Shown piece after piece: positions 28,024 to 38,014 of a stretch of 64,000 bases of DNA. The notes under the pieces were generated by a model. That model was not told where the DNA came from and searched no databases. It saw nothing but the letters and a program-made list of their open reading frames with translations. Position 1 is the first letter of the stretch. The number at the start of each line of letters is the position of its first letter. A program made the translations under genes and the position numbers. Source of the stretch: Planctomycetota bacterium (GTDB taxonomy: Bacteria; Planctomycetota; Planctomycetia; Planctomycetales; Planctomycetaceae); contig QWPB01000184.1 of NCBI GenBank assembly GCA_003671275.1, forward strand, positions 1 to 64,000, in the 5' to 3' direction.

Positions 28024-28596
28024 ATGAAGTCCATCGACGAACCCCGCCTCGAAACCGATCCGCAGTACCGCTACGAGTTTCTCGCCGAATTCATCGGCTT
28101 TGGTCCCGAGGATGTGAAGCGGATTCAAAGCTCAGCCCCCCACCTCGGACCGCGGATTCCACAATTGGTCGAGGCGACTTACCAGAAACTACTGGCCTAT
28201 GACGCCACCGCCCGGCATTTCGTCCCCCGGCAGACCGGCTACGAGGGACCGACCCCGGCGAACCTGAAGGAACTAACCGCCGAACACCCACAGATCCAGT
28301 TCCGCAAGGACCATCTGAACCGCTACTTCATCGCCCTGATCGGTCGGGCCTATGACGCCAAAATGGTGCAGTACCTCGACATGGTCGGTCGCATGCATAC
28401 GCCGAAGGCCGGGAACAAGGAGATTGATGTTCCGCTGGTGCAGATGAATGCCCTGATGGGCGTTCTCTCGAACGTCCTGCTGACATCGATCAGCGAGTGG
28501 CCGATCCCGCCCGAAGTCCAACTGAAGACGATCCAGGCATTCAATAAACTGCTGTGGATTCAAAACGACTTCATCAATCGACATTACGCTTCCTGA
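28024..28596 (+). CDS. Protoglobin-domain haem protein
   Basis: 190 residues forming a single protoglobin (globin-coupled-sensor-type globin) with no attached signalling domain. Recognisable parts are YRYEFLAEFIGFGPEDVKRIQ at the start (pre-A/A helix), the haem-pocket region LNRYFIALIGRAYDAKMVQYLDMVGRMHTPKAG with His125 as candidate proximal ligand, and VPLVQMNALMGVLSNVL. Family members bind O2, NO or CO. Position after hcp, same strand, suggests a joint role in nitric oxide sensing, trapping or detoxification; this is inference. ATG at 28024. Confidence 0.85.
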   Translation: MKSIDEPRLETDPQYRYEFLAEFIGFGPEDVKRIQSSAPHLGPRIPQLVEATYQKLLAYDATARHFVPRQTGYEGPTPANLKELTAEHPQIQFRKDHLNRYFIALIGRAYDAKMVQYLDMVGRMHTPKAGNKEIDVPLVQMNALMGVLSNVLLTSISEWPIPPEVQLKTIQAFNKLLWIQNDFINRHYAS

Positions 28597-28700
28597 ACCC
28601 AGACCCGCGCATTCGTTATGATGGGGTCTGGATCTTCGGTGCCGTGCGGACAGAACCCGTGCTGATCCGATCGACGGCGAAGACAGCCAGGAGTCGTACG

Positions 28701-28988
28701 ATGTCGGATCGCGTCCCGTCGATTGAGTTGCTGGAAGCCACTCATCATTTTCCCTGTACCTACTCCTTTAAGGTGATCGGGCTGGCAACAGATTGTTTTG
28801 TGGGACGTGTCCTGGCCGCTGTAAAAATGGAGCTTCCCGAAGGGACGGAACCCGCCTTCTCGACGCGATCCACCTCTGGAGGGCGTCATGTTTCGGTCTC
28901 GATCGAACCGGAGTGCACATCGGCCCGGCATGTGATCGCCATTTATCATCGGGTTCACGCTCTCGATGGAATTGTCATGGTGATGTAG
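28701..28988 (+). CDS. DUF493 (YbeD-like) family protein
   Basis: 95 residues. The pattern PSIELLEATHHFPCTYSFKVIGLATDCFVGRVLAAV, then STSGGRHVSVSIEPECTSARHVIAIYHRVHALDGIVMVM is that of the DUF493/YbeD family, a small ACT-like fold that in Escherichia coli is linked to lipoate regulation without proven mechanism. ATG at 28701 has AGGAG 8 bases upstream, which decides it over an open frame starting at 28554. Stands between the globin and pyk on the same strand. Confidence 0.85.
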   Translation: MSDRVPSIELLEATHHFPCTYSFKVIGLATDCFVGRVLAAVKMELPEGTEPAFSTRSTSGGRHVSVSIEPECTSARHVIAIYHRVHALDGIVMVM

Positions 28989-29153
28989 CAAACACCCGGC
29001 AGCCCACCGCCGCAGTCCGACGGATCAACGCAATGACACTCGTGGATGGAATCCGAAATCAGTGCCGTCTTGGTCAGTGACTGGCTATCATGCGTCACGC
29101 GGCCGCTGGTGCTCAGCTGAATTTCCGCAGCCTCCCTTCTCCCCCGCGTTGCA

Positions 29154-30605
29154 ATGCCTAACAAATCTGTCTGGAAGCGTGAAAGTCACACCAAGATCGT
29201 TTCCACGGCAGGGCCGGCCTGCGACTCGATCGAAAAGCTCCAGGAATTGATTCTGGCGGGAGTCGATGTCTTTCGACTGAATACGGCCCACGGGTCGAGC
29301 GAACAGCATCAGGTCCGGCTGGATCGGATTCGTGCTGCCGAGAAGCGGGTCGGGCAGCCGGTCGCCGTACTGGTCGATCTGGCCGGACCCAAAATGCGAC
29401 TGGGTACCATCCCTGGGGGGCAGGTCGATCTGATTATCGGAGATCAGGTCACTTTCATTCGCGGTCAGGAAACGGACGATCCGCACGTTCTGACCTGTGT
29501 GTATGAACCGCTGCTGGATGAGCTGGAAGCCGAAAACCGCGTGATGCTGGCCGACGGGACCGTCGCGCTCCGCGTAATCTCAAACGATGGGCAACGTGCC
29601 GCATGCGTGGTGACCCAGGGGGGCACACTCCGCAGCAAGCAGGGAGTCAATCTGCCGGGAGTCAAGCTCAAGGCGGCGGCCATGAGCGACCTGGACCGGG
29701 CCAATGCCGTCTGGGCGGTGGGTGCGGGAGCCGACTACATCAGCCTCAGCTTCGTGCGGACGGCCCAGGACATCCTCGATCTGAAGTCGCTGATCGCCGG
29801 GACAAAATCGGGTAACGCTCCGCACGTTATTGCCAAGATCGAAAAGCCCGAAGCGCTCGACAATCTGGAGGCCATCGTCGCCGCCAGTGACGGAATCATG
29901 GTCGCCCGCGGCGATCTGGGTGTCGAGGTGGATATCGCCGAGATTGCCATCGTTCAGAAGCGGATCGTGGCGGCTTGCCATCGCGCCCGGAAGCCGGTGA
30001 TCATCGCGACGCAGATGCTCGACAGCATGCACCACTCCCGAATCCCGACCCGCGCTGAAGCGACCGATGTGGCCAATGCCATTCTGGACGGGGCGGACGC
30101 CTGCATGCTCTCTGGAGAAACCGCCATCGGAGAGTATCCCGTGCAAGCGGTCGAGATGATGCATCGCATCGCCGTCTCCACGGAACCGCTGCTGCACACC
30201 TACTCTCGATTCACCAGCGATGACAAGCACCCCACCCCGGGTGTCAGCCCCATCACGGACGCCGCCGCACGCTCGGCCGGACGCCTGGCCGAGGAACTCG
30301 GGGCCAAGCTGGTAATCGTGGCCAGCTCCACCGGACGGGCGGCACTCAGCCTTTCCAAGAACCGTCGTTTTGTTCCGACGATTGGCGTCAGTGACAGCCT
30401 GTCTTCGCTGCGGCGGATGTGTCTGTACTGGGGCGTGATCCCTGTGCCCGAGGCTCCAGCCCACGAAGACCGGGAGCTTCTCGATTATGTCATTGGTCGG
30501 GCCCTCGAAGCGGGCGACCTGAAAAAGGGCGATCGAATTATCCTGTTGTCTGGAACTGGTTTACCGACCAGCCGACACAACGTCGTGCTGGTTCACGAAG
30601 TCTGA
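29154..30605 (+). CDS. pyk: Pyruvate kinase
   Basis: 483 residues. Makes pyruvate and ATP from phosphoenolpyruvate and ADP. Landmarks: TKIVSTAGPACDS, VARGDLGVEV, KPVIIATQMLDSMHHSRIPTRAEATDVANAILDGADACMLSGETAIG, and a C-terminal domain with GDRIILLSGTG. Two variants stand out. The usual RLNFSHG reads RLNTAHG, losing a Ser that contributes a potassium ligand, and the usual DTKGPEIRTG reads DLAGPKMRLG, with Lys at the position that in potassium-dependent enzymes is Glu. Together they indicate a potassium-independent enzyme. ATG at 29154 lacks a clear ribosome binding site. Confidence 0.95.
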   Translation: MPNKSVWKRESHTKIVSTAGPACDSIEKLQELILAGVDVFRLNTAHGSSEQHQVRLDRIRAAEKRVGQPVAVLVDLAGPKMRLGTIPGGQVDLIIGDQVTFIRGQETDDPHVLTCVYEPLLDELEAENRVMLADGTVALRVISNDGQRAACVVTQGGTLRSKQGVNLPGVKLKAAAMSDLDRANAVWAVGAGADYISLSFVRTAQDILDLKSLIAGTKSGNAPHVIAKIEKPEALDNLEAIVAASDGIMVARGDLGVEVDIAEIAIVQKRIVAACHRARKPVIIATQMLDSMHHSRIPTRAEATDVANAILDGADACMLSGETAIGEYPVQAVEMMHRIAVSTEPLLHTYSRFTSDDKHPTPGVSPITDAAARSAGRLAEELGAKLVIVASSTGRAALSLSKNRRFVPTIGVSDSLSSLRRMCLYWGVIPVPEAPAHEDRELLDYVIGRALEAGDLKKGDRIILLSGTGLPTSRHNVVLVHEV

Positions 30606-30844
30606 CACCGGACCGGTACGTCAGATCCCACCCGGGGCGACCCTCCTTCGGCGGTTTCTGCCCGTAGAGGCTGCGGGGAACGGGCCGCTGACCCGACGGT
30701 CTTGACCCACAGGAAACGGTACTCGTACTGTCCCGTCCCTTCCCCTGCGGAGGGCGGCGGGGCATTGCGCCCAGCCCCTTCTGCCCGGTGTGGCGCCGAA
30801 TCCTCTCTTCGCCGCTCCGGTTTCTCCCGCCAAGGATCGGCGAC

Positions 30845-32677
30845 ATGCATTCCACTCGCTCTGCTGCATGGTGGCTGCTCGGCTTGATGGTCCTATCCGC
30901 GGGATGCCAGGCACTGGATCTGGATTTCGAACTGCCGGGGATGTTGAACCCCGACAACCGCCGTCGAGCCCGCGTCACCGACGCCATCCGGGGAGAAAAG
31001 GGACATTCCCGGCTGATCGGCGACTATATTTCCATTGGCGGTGACACCGTCCGCATGGTCCAGGGAGTCGGTCTGGTGATCGGCCTCGACGGAACCGGAG
31101 AAGACCCGCCCGCCACCAACCAGCGCAAGATGCTGCTGGAAGAAATGCGCCGCCGCCGGGTCGACGAACCCGAAACCCTCCTGCGCTCTCCCAATACCAC
31201 CATGGTGGTGGTCACCGCTTATATCCCACCGCTGATCCGGACCGGAGACCCGCTGGATGTCGAAATCAAACTGCCGGACGGCAGTCTGACTAAGAGCCTC
31301 AAGGGCGGCTATCTTCTGCCGAGCTTCCTGCGCGAGTATGCCTACCTGCCGGAAGGTGGCCTGCGAGAAGGGCGCGAACTGGGGCTGGCGGGCGGCCCGA
31401 TTCTCCTCAACGGGGACGATGCCAATGGTCTGCTGCGGGGAGTGATCCCCGGAGGTGGACAGTTCACCGGCACGGAACGCAACCTGACGATCCGGCTGCG
31501 GGAGGATTACCGAAGCGCCAAAATGACCGTCCGCATCGCCGACAAGATCGGTTCCCGCTTCCATGGATATGACTCGCACGGCATCAAACGTCCGCTGGCC
31601 AAGCCCAAGACCGATCAAGCCATTGAGCTGTTTGTCTCCGACCAGTACCGCGATAATTACCCTCGTTTTTTGCAGGTAATCCGAAACATCCGCCTGACCG
31701 AATCCCAGGTTGACAATCAGCTGCGTCTTCAGGAGTTGCAGAGTGCCCTGATGAAGGGGGACACCAGTGAACAGGCGGCGCTGGAACTGGAGGCTATTGG
31801 CACGAACGCGATTCCGCTGCTCAAGGAAGGGCTTCAGGCCATCGAACAGGAAGCCCGCTTCCGGGCTGCCGAAGCCCTCGCTTATCTCGACGATCCGTCG
31901 GGAGTGGAGGTTCTAAAGGAAGTCGTGGAAGACGAACCAGCCTTCCGGGTATTCGCCCTGGCAGCACTCTCGACGCTGAAGAATGGCGAATCCGTTCTGG
32001 CGATACGTGATCTGATGAATCACTCCGATATTGAAGTGCGTTACGGTGCCTTCCGGGCCCTGTCGATTGCCTCTCCCAACGATCCGTCGATCCTGACGCA
32101 CAAATTCAAGTACGGCTTCAAAATGCACTTTGTGGAATCCACAGCCTCGCCAGCTGTCCACCTGACTCGCCGTCGGCAGCAGGAGATGGTGCTCTTTGGT
32201 GCGGATCAAAAACTTGCCACGCCAATCGTTCTCAGAGCTGGCAAGAACATCCTGGTGCAATGCCCCGACAATAGCGACCGCGTGAAGATCTCGCTGTTCC
32301 TCCCCGGGCAGGCCAACCAGGAGTTGGTCACGACAACCCAACTCTCCGATATCGTCGGGGCCGCCGTGGAACTGGGAGCGACATACCCGGACATCTATGA
32401 CCTGCTCAAGCAGGCGGAAACCCAGCGAAATCTCAGCGGGGAGCTGGCCATTGACCGCCTGCCACGGGCGGGCCGGACCTTTGATCGTCCCGATTTGGTG
32501 GAAGGCCCCAGCTCCGAAACGGTGGGCAGCCCGGCCCTCATGCCGAACATGTTCGACATCGATCACAGCGGGCTGGAAGTCGAATCCGAGATGGACGCTG
32601 GTGCCGAGGCTCCGAAATCCGCCGCCGAGGCTTCGGCCCAGGAGCAGATGAATGGAGTCAGCTTCGAGGTCCAGTAG
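30845..32677 (+). CDS. FlgI-like lipoprotein with HEAT-like repeats
   Basis: 610 residues. The signal peptide ends in a lipobox LSAGC (Cys21). Residues about 60-270 resemble the flagellar P-ring protein FlgI: SRLIGDYISIGGDTVRMVQGVGLVIGLDGTGEDPP followed by LEEMRRRRV, PNTTMVVVTAYIPP, GDPLDVEIKLP and GGYLLPSFL. This is followed by HEAT-like alpha repeats (IPLLKEGLQAIEQEARFRAAEALAYLDDPSGVEVLKEVV) and a further beta region. No flagellar gene is nearby. FlgI proper is a periplasmic non-lipidated ring protein, so this is a divergent homologue tethered to a membrane. ATG at 30845 has AAGGA about 10 bases upstream. smc follows 85 bases later. Confidence 0.82.
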   Translation: MHSTRSAAWWLLGLMVLSAGCQALDLDFELPGMLNPDNRRRARVTDAIRGEKGHSRLIGDYISIGGDTVRMVQGVGLVIGLDGTGEDPPATNQRKMLLEEMRRRRVDEPETLLRSPNTTMVVVTAYIPPLIRTGDPLDVEIKLPDGSLTKSLKGGYLLPSFLREYAYLPEGGLREGRELGLAGGPILLNGDDANGLLRGVIPGGGQFTGTERNLTIRLREDYRSAKMTVRIADKIGSRFHGYDSHGIKRPLAKPKTDQAIELFVSDQYRDNYPRFLQVIRNIRLTESQVDNQLRLQELQSALMKGDTSEQAALELEAIGTNAIPLLKEGLQAIEQEARFRAAEALAYLDDPSGVEVLKEVVEDEPAFRVFALAALSTLKNGESVLAIRDLMNHSDIEVRYGAFRALSIASPNDPSILTHKFKYGFKMHFVESTASPAVHLTRRRQQEMVLFGADQKLATPIVLRAGKNILVQCPDNSDRVKISLFLPGQANQELVTTTQLSDIVGAAVELGATYPDIYDLLKQAETQRNLSGELAIDRLPRAGRTFDRPDLVEGPSSETVGSPALMPNMFDIDHSGLEVESEMDAGAEAPKSAAEASAQEQMNGVSFEVQ

Positions 32678-32762
32678 TCTTTCCCGGCATCTCGGCCCGC
32701 CCCGTCCTGATGAACTTCCGATCGATCTCCTCTTCTGAAGCCCTGACCGATCGATCTGCTCC

Positions 32763-35700
32763 ATGCTCAAGTCCCTCGAACTTTTTGGTTTCAAAAGTTT
32801 CGCGGACCGAACTGTGTTCGAGTTCGCGGCGGGGGTAACGTGCGTCGTCGGTCCCAACGGCAGCGGCAAGAGCAACGTCGTCGATGGCATCAAGTGGCTA
32901 CTGGGGGATCAAAGCCCCAAGAGCCTCCGCGGCACGGAGATGACGGATGTCATCTTCAACGGATCGAATGGCCGCAAGCCGAGTGCCTTCTCGGAGGCAG
33001 TTCTCACATTCGACAACTCGAATAAGCTGTTTGCCTTCGACGCAGCCGAGGTTCAGGTCGGTCGCCGCCTGTATCGCAGCGGCGACTCAGAATACCTGAT
33101 TAACAAACAGGTCGTCCGTCTGAAAGACGTGAGGGATCTGTTTCTGGGGACCGGTGCGGGCACTGCGGCCTACAGCATTATCGAGCAGGGGCGGGTCGAC
33201 CAGATCCTGCAATCCAACCCCGCCGCTCGCCGGCAGGTCTTCGAAGAAGCCGCCGGAATCTCCCGCTTCAAAGCCAAACGAATTGAGGCCCAAAAGAAAA
33301 TCGAACGGGTTGACCAGAATCTGCAACGACTGGCCGACATCGTCGACGAAGTGGAAGCCCAGCTGAACGCCACCCGCAGCCAGGCCAGCAAGGCGGCCAA
33401 GTATCGCGAGATTGCCTCCGAGTTGAAGACGCTGTGGACGGGACTGGCCGCCGATGACGCTCGTCTCTGGTCTGCGGAACTGACCACACTCCGGGCGAGT
33501 GAAACCACGGCCCGCGAAAGAGCCGAAAAACTGGCAGCCCGCGTTGAGGAATTGGAATCACAGGTTCGACAGTTCGAATCCGAACATGAGGTGATCGAAC
33601 AACGGACCCGCGATCTCGAACGAATGTCGGCCTCCAACCGGGAGGGAATCGCCTCTCAGGAAGCCACGATCCGTCACCAGACTTTCCGCCTGCGGGAACT
33701 GCAAGCCGATCTCGAACGCCTCCGTAAACAACGATTGGAGCTGACGAATCGCGCTGGCTCGGTCGCCCGCGAGATCGAAGAAACACGCCTCCGACTCGCT
33801 GAGTATTCCGCCAGTTTCGCCACCCGGAAAGAGGCCATGCTGGGGCGTGACGAGGAATTGCGATTCCTTCAAAACGAACTGGACTCGGCGCGCGGCCGCA
33901 TTCGAACACTCCGTCAGCAGCGCGACGATCTGGGGCTGCGTGTTCAAGCCGCCACAACGCGCATCGCCACTCTGGAACTGCAGCATCAGACCGCACGCGA
34001 GGCTTTGGACCAGACCCGCAGCCGCATCGATCAGCGACTCGCCGAACTCTCGGCAGCCCAGATGGAACTCGAGTCGCGGCGGACCGCACTGGAAAAAGCC
34101 GACTCCACCAACCGGAAGACGCGTGACGAACTGGAGATGCTGCGATCGGAACGATCGGCCCTGATTCAGGAACAGTTGCAGACGGATAAGCGGCTGGCGG
34201 AACTGCGGGAAAAACGCAGCGCCGCCCTCGCCCGGCTCAACGTGCTGCAAGACCTCGAACGACGACAGGAAGGAATCGGGCTCGGTGTCCGCGAGATCTT
34301 GCGACGGGCCGAATCTCTCCGTGAGGCTCCCTGGTCCAATATCCTCGGAACGGTCGGAGATCTGCTGGATACCTCGCTCGACACCGCCCCCCTCGTCGAA
34401 TTGGCCTTGGGCGATCGAACCCAGATCCTGGTTGTCAACCAGTTGCGGCCTCTGCTGGACTACCTCAACCGGGGCGAAGGGCAACTGCTTGACCGCGTGG
34501 GATTCATCGAGCTGCGAACCGCTCAGGGCGTCGCGCGGTCGCGAACATCGACGCCGGACTGGCTCGAAATCTACAGCCTCGACGGACGGGACTGGCCAGA
34601 CCTCAGCCGTGAACCGGGAGTCATTCAGCGAGCCGACCAACTAGTCACCGAAACTCTACGGACCCCCGGACTGGCGGCTCGCCTGCTGGCTGATACCTGG
34701 ATCGTGTCCACACTGGATCGAGCCATTCAACTGGCGGCCACCGTGGGTCAGGGCTGCCGCTTCGTGACATTGCAGGGCGAACTGGTGACCGGCGATGGCG
34801 TATTGTTCATTGGTGCGGTGCCGGTGGATGGTGCGGTCCTCTCCCGCAAGAGTGAGTTGCGAAAGCTCCGCAGTGAAGTCGTGCGATTTGAGCGGGCGAT
34901 CGATTCCGATGTCGAACGCCTGGCGTTGCTGGCCCGAACGCTGGAGTCCCGATCCGGACGGCAGGACGAAATCGAAGTCGTCGCCCAACAGCGGTCTTCA
35001 CAGGTAACAGAAGCCTCGCACCGGTTGACCACTCAATCCGAAGAGGTCACTCGCCTGACATCCGCCCTGCAAAAATTCGAGCTAATCGCGGCGGAACAGG
35101 AACAAAAATCCCTCTCGATCGAATCGGAACTGCAGTCGGTCCGCACCCGGCAAGAAACCGAATTGCGAGAATCCGACGAATTGGCCCGCACGGTTCAGCG
35201 GCACGAAGCCGAAGCCATCGAGATCGAAACCGCCCTACAGTCCGTTCATCAACTGGTCCGCGAAGAACAGCTGGAACTGGCCAAACACGAGGAACGGCTC
35301 AACAGCCTGCGGGAAACACAGAATCGACTCGGACAGGACCAGCTGCAGAGAGTCGAGCAGGAACAGGAATCCACGGAACGGTACGACGCGTTGCTCAAGG
35401 CTCAGGAACAATCGACCTTACTGCTGCTGCGTACGGAATCGATCATCGCGGAGCGTATGCGGCAACAGGAACGGGTCCAAGCCGACCTGCGAATTGCCAC
35501 GCGAGAACGCGAAGCCCTGCGTGAAGAACGGAACCGCCGCTCACGGGAACTAGATGACTGGCACCGGCAACGCCGCAAGGCCGTCGAGACGGCCCATGAG
35601 ACCCAATTCAAGATCCGCGAGATCGAACAGAAACAAACGGTCCTCGCCCAGCGCATCGACGAAGAATACCAGCTGTCGTTGGATCAGCTGGTTGCATCCC

Positions 35701-36515
35701 CGGCCTCGGCTTATCGCGATTACCTGCAACAGCGGTCGGGGGGCTCCCTCGAACAGGTCAGCGAAGAGCCCGTCATAGAGCGCCCCCGGTTGCCGGAAGC
35801 GCCCGATCCCTGCTACGACGAAATTCGCCCCGACCTGGAAGCGGCAGTGGAACGGCTCCGCCGCCGCATCAAGATGATGGGACACGTCAACACCGATGCC
35901 CTGGCGGGACTTGAAGAAATCGAGAACCGTTACAACGAACTGAGCGCCCAGCTGCGCGACCTGCAGGAGGCCAAGAGTGCTCTGGAAGACATCATTCGCC
36001 GGATCAACACGGAGTGTAAGCGGCTGTTCATTGAAACGTTTGAAACGATTCGCCAGAACTTCCTGATCCTGTTTCGCAAGCTGTTCGGCGGGGGGGATGG
36101 AAACATCATTCTGGAGAATCCCGATGACGTACTGGAGTGCGGAATCGAGATTGTGGCCAGGCCTCCCGGGAAAGAGCTGCGCAGCCTGAGCTTGCTCAGT
36201 GGGGGCGAGAAGACCATGACCGCTGTCGGTCTGCTGTTTGCGATGTTCAAAAGCAAGCCCAGCCCGTACTGCATTCTGGACGAAGTGGACGCGGCCCTGG
36301 ACGACGCCAACGTGGGACGGTACGCGAATGTTCTGAAGGAGTTCGCGTCGATGACTCAGTTCGTCGTCATCACGCACCGCAAGCCCACGATGACCGCCGC
36401 AGATTTTCTGTACGGCGTCACCATGGAACAGGCCGGAGTCTCCAAACGCATGGCCGTTCGTTTCGATCAGGTCGGCGAAAATGGCGAGATCCTCGCGAAC
36501 GCCAAGGCCGCCTAG
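32763..36515 (+). CDS. smc: Chromosome segregation ATPase SMC
   Basis: 1,250 residues, the full-length arrangement: Walker A GPNGSGKS (30-37) in the N-terminal head, long coiled coil, hinge at about 520-690 ([12 protein letters not shown] ... [10 protein letters not shown]), second coiled coil, and C-terminal head with signature LSGGEK (1145-1150) and Walker [13 protein letters not shown] (1169-1180). Condensin core that is loaded on DNA by ParB at parS sites and organises the origin region; a parS-like site lies about 12 kb downstream. ScpA and ScpB are not encoded nearby. The start [17 protein letters not shown] is canonical, although no clear ribosome binding site precedes it. Confidence 0.97.
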   Translation: MLKSLELFGFKSFADRTVFEFAAGVTCVVGPNGSGKSNVVDGIKWLLGDQSPKSLRGTEMTDVIFNGSNGRKPSAFSEAVLTFDNSNKLFAFDAAEVQVGRRLYRSGDSEYLINKQVVRLKDVRDLFLGTGAGTAAYSIIEQGRVDQILQSNPAARRQVFEEAAGISRFKAKRIEAQKKIERVDQNLQRLADIVDEVEAQLNATRSQASKAAKYREIASELKTLWTGLAADDARLWSAELTTLRASETTARERAEKLAARVEELESQVRQFESEHEVIEQRTRDLERMSASNREGIASQEATIRHQTFRLRELQADLERLRKQRLELTNRAGSVAREIEETRLRLAEYSASFATRKEAMLGRDEELRFLQNELDSARGRIRTLRQQRDDLGLRVQAATTRIATLELQHQTAREALDQTRSRIDQRLAELSAAQMELESRRTALEKADSTNRKTRDELEMLRSERSALIQEQLQTDKRLAELREKRSAALARLNVLQDLERRQEGIGLGVREILRRAESLREAPWSNILGTVGDLLDTSLDTAPLVELALGDRTQILVVNQLRPLLDYLNRGEGQLLDRVGFIELRTAQGVARSRTSTPDWLEIYSLDGRDWPDLSREPGVIQRADQLVTETLRTPGLAARLLADTWIVSTLDRAIQLAATVGQGCRFVTLQGELVTGDGVLFIGAVPVDGAVLSRKSELRKLRSEVVRFERAIDSDVERLALLARTLESRSGRQDEIEVVAQQRSSQVTEASHRLTTQSEEVTRLTSALQKFELIAAEQEQKSLSIESELQSVRTRQETELRESDELARTVQRHEAEAIEIETALQSVHQLVREEQLELAKHEERLNSLRETQNRLGQDQLQRVEQEQESTERYDALLKAQEQSTLLLLRTESIIAERMRQQERVQADLRIATREREALREERNRRSRELDDWHRQRRKAVETAHETQFKIREIEQKQTVLAQRIDEEYQLSLDQLVASPASAYRDYLQQRSGGSLEQVSEEPVIERPRLPEAPDPCYDEIRPDLEAAVERLRRRIKMMGHVNTDALAGLEEIENRYNELSAQLRDLQEAKSALEDIIRRINTECKRLFIETFETIRQNFLILFRKLFGGGDGNIILENPDDVLECGIEIVARPPGKELRSLSLLSGGEKTMTAVGLLFAMFKSKPSPYCILDEVDAALDDANVGRYANVLKEFASMTQFVVITHRKPTMTAADFLYGVTMEQAGVSKRMAVRFDQVGENGEILANAKAA

Positions 36516-36621
36516 CGCCATTCCCCTCGATCGCCCTGCACGAAGGGGGCGGGCATCGACCACTCGCCGCCGGGCCACGATCCGGGCGGCTCCTCCGGCT
36601 CGAGACAAGGGAGAATTTCCC

Positions 36622-37725
36622 CTAAAAATCGAGTGACACGACGGTCGGCTCGCAGCAATCACCCGTGGAACCACCCGGCCCGCAACAGTCACTGGCGGGG
36701 ACCGGCTGAAACTCACCAGACCAGATCAAGTGATCTCGATACGGTGGCAAGGCCAGTTGAGCCCGCTGTGAATCAGTCAGCGGAACCCGTTCTCCCCGCG
36801 GCAACTCGGCGCCCGTGTCATCGATCGCGACAGCCCACGGCCCCCGGTAGATCACTTCGCAGCCATCCTGCGTTTCGACGGATGCCAACGGTTTATAGGC
36901 CCGCAGAGTCAGGCTACGGAATTCAATCCCTTCGATCACCTGCCAGGGTTCGGCCTGTCGTTCCAGAATCTCCACTCCCACGAAGCCCGCCGCCTCGAAC
37001 GCCCGTCCGAATTGATCCTCTCGAAACGCGCCGCTGACACATCCGCTCCAGAGAGTGGCATCTTTCTGCAACGGCTCCGGAACATCGCGACTCGCCACGA
37101 TATCACTGATAACTGCTCGGCCCCCCGGCTTCAGAACACGAAACAACTCGTCAAACAGCTGGTCACGATCCGCAGTCTTCACCAGATTCAGCACGCAGTT
37201 TGACACCACCACATCGATCGACGAGGACTCAATCAACGGGGCCGATTGCCGCAATTGCTCGATGGTCTCATCCAGACTCAACCAGTCATGCGCCGAACTG
37301 ACCGGAGCCCCTGCCAGCTTGGCATCCAGGCGGTCCAGGCTCAACTGAAGATCCTGAATCCTCCCCCGCCGGAATTCGACATTGGCATATCCCAGTGTGT
37401 CTGCCATGGCAGTCTGGTACTTGCGGGCCAGTGCCAGCATCGGCTCGTTGAAGTCGACCCCGATCACATGCCCGGCCGCTCCGACGATCTGTGCGGCGAT
37501 GTAACAGATCTTGCCGCCCCCGGACCCCAGATCCAGTACGGTGTCGCCGGGCAGCAGGTGGCGTGACGGATCACCGCAACCGTAATCCTTTTCCAGGATC
37601 TCTAAGGGAATCCGTTCGAGAAACCGGGGGGCGTAACTGACGGGACAGCACAAGGCCACCTCGCGCTGCTCGGCGGCGGCGGCGTAACGTTCCCGAACCG
37701 AACTTTCGAGCGAGGGCGTTGTCAT
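36622..37725 (-). CDS. arsM: Arsenite S-adenosylmethionine methyltransferase
   Basis: 367 residues. Methylates As(III) using S-adenosylmethionine. The SAM motif is VLDLGSGGGKICYIAAQIVG; the three arsenic-binding cysteines expected of ArsM are present as C50 (KDYGCGDP), C177 (VVSNCVLNL) and C229 (SGCVSGAF). A C-terminal beta domain ends with two extra Cys pairs, C347-C348 and C357-C358 (DCCGPGG and DCCEP), and C26-C27 sits near the N-terminus. ATG at 37725 is preferred; the frame is open to 37854. No arsR, arsB or acr3 gene is adjacent. Convergent with smc. Confidence 0.9.
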   Translation of the reverse strand: MTTPSLESSVRERYAAAAEQREVALCCPVSYAPRFLERIPLEILEKDYGCGDPSRHLLPGDTVLDLGSGGGKICYIAAQIVGAAGHVIGVDFNEPMLALARKYQTAMADTLGYANVEFRRGRIQDLQLSLDRLDAKLAGAPVSSAHDWLSLDETIEQLRQSAPLIESSSIDVVVSNCVLNLVKTADRDQLFDELFRVLKPGGRAVISDIVASRDVPEPLQKDATLWSGCVSGAFREDQFGRAFEAAGFVGVEILERQAEPWQVIEGIEFRSLTLRAYKPLASVETQDGCEVIYRGPWAVAIDDTGAELPRGERVPLTDSQRAQLALPPYRDHLIWSGEFQPVPASDCCGPGGSTGDCCEPTVVSLDF

Positions 37726-37901
37726 GGCGAAACCTGTTTCTGTCAGCAACATGGGTGTCAATGAAGAGCATGCCGAACACCCGACAAATTCCTCTCCTTT
37801 CGCCCGACTGAGGCCACGATTGGGGGAACTCGCGGGGGGCCGAACAGCACACATAATGTAGAGTCCCTCGTCTCCGCGTAACAGCTCTTTCCCAATTCCG
37901 G

Positions 37902-37930
37902 TTCACCGTGCCGGGAGGGGCTGTTATAGT
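37902..37930 (+). promoter_or_regulatory. Probable sigma70-type promoter
   Basis: TTCACC (37902-37907, 4 of 6) and TATAGT (37925-37930, 5 of 6) with a 17-base spacer, in the gap between divergent arsM and the zinc-ribbon gene. Predicted leader is about 78 bases. Confidence 0.5.
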
Positions 37931-38014
37931 GGGCACGACACCCATCGCATGGCCGTCGGCGTATCCCTTCCCAGGGACGTTTCCCGCGCACGACGTACCG
38001 CAAAGGCATACACC

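Noticed and set aside
26488-28128. 546-codon open frame on the minus strand
   Set aside because: Antisense to hcp, which carries all cluster ligands; composition rich in H, R, Q and G, as expected of a shadow frame.
30602-30624. Inverted repeat CTGAC..CCGG/CCGG..GTCAG at the pyk stop codon
   Set aside because: No U tract, includes the stop codon, and arms are interrupted; not a convincing terminator.
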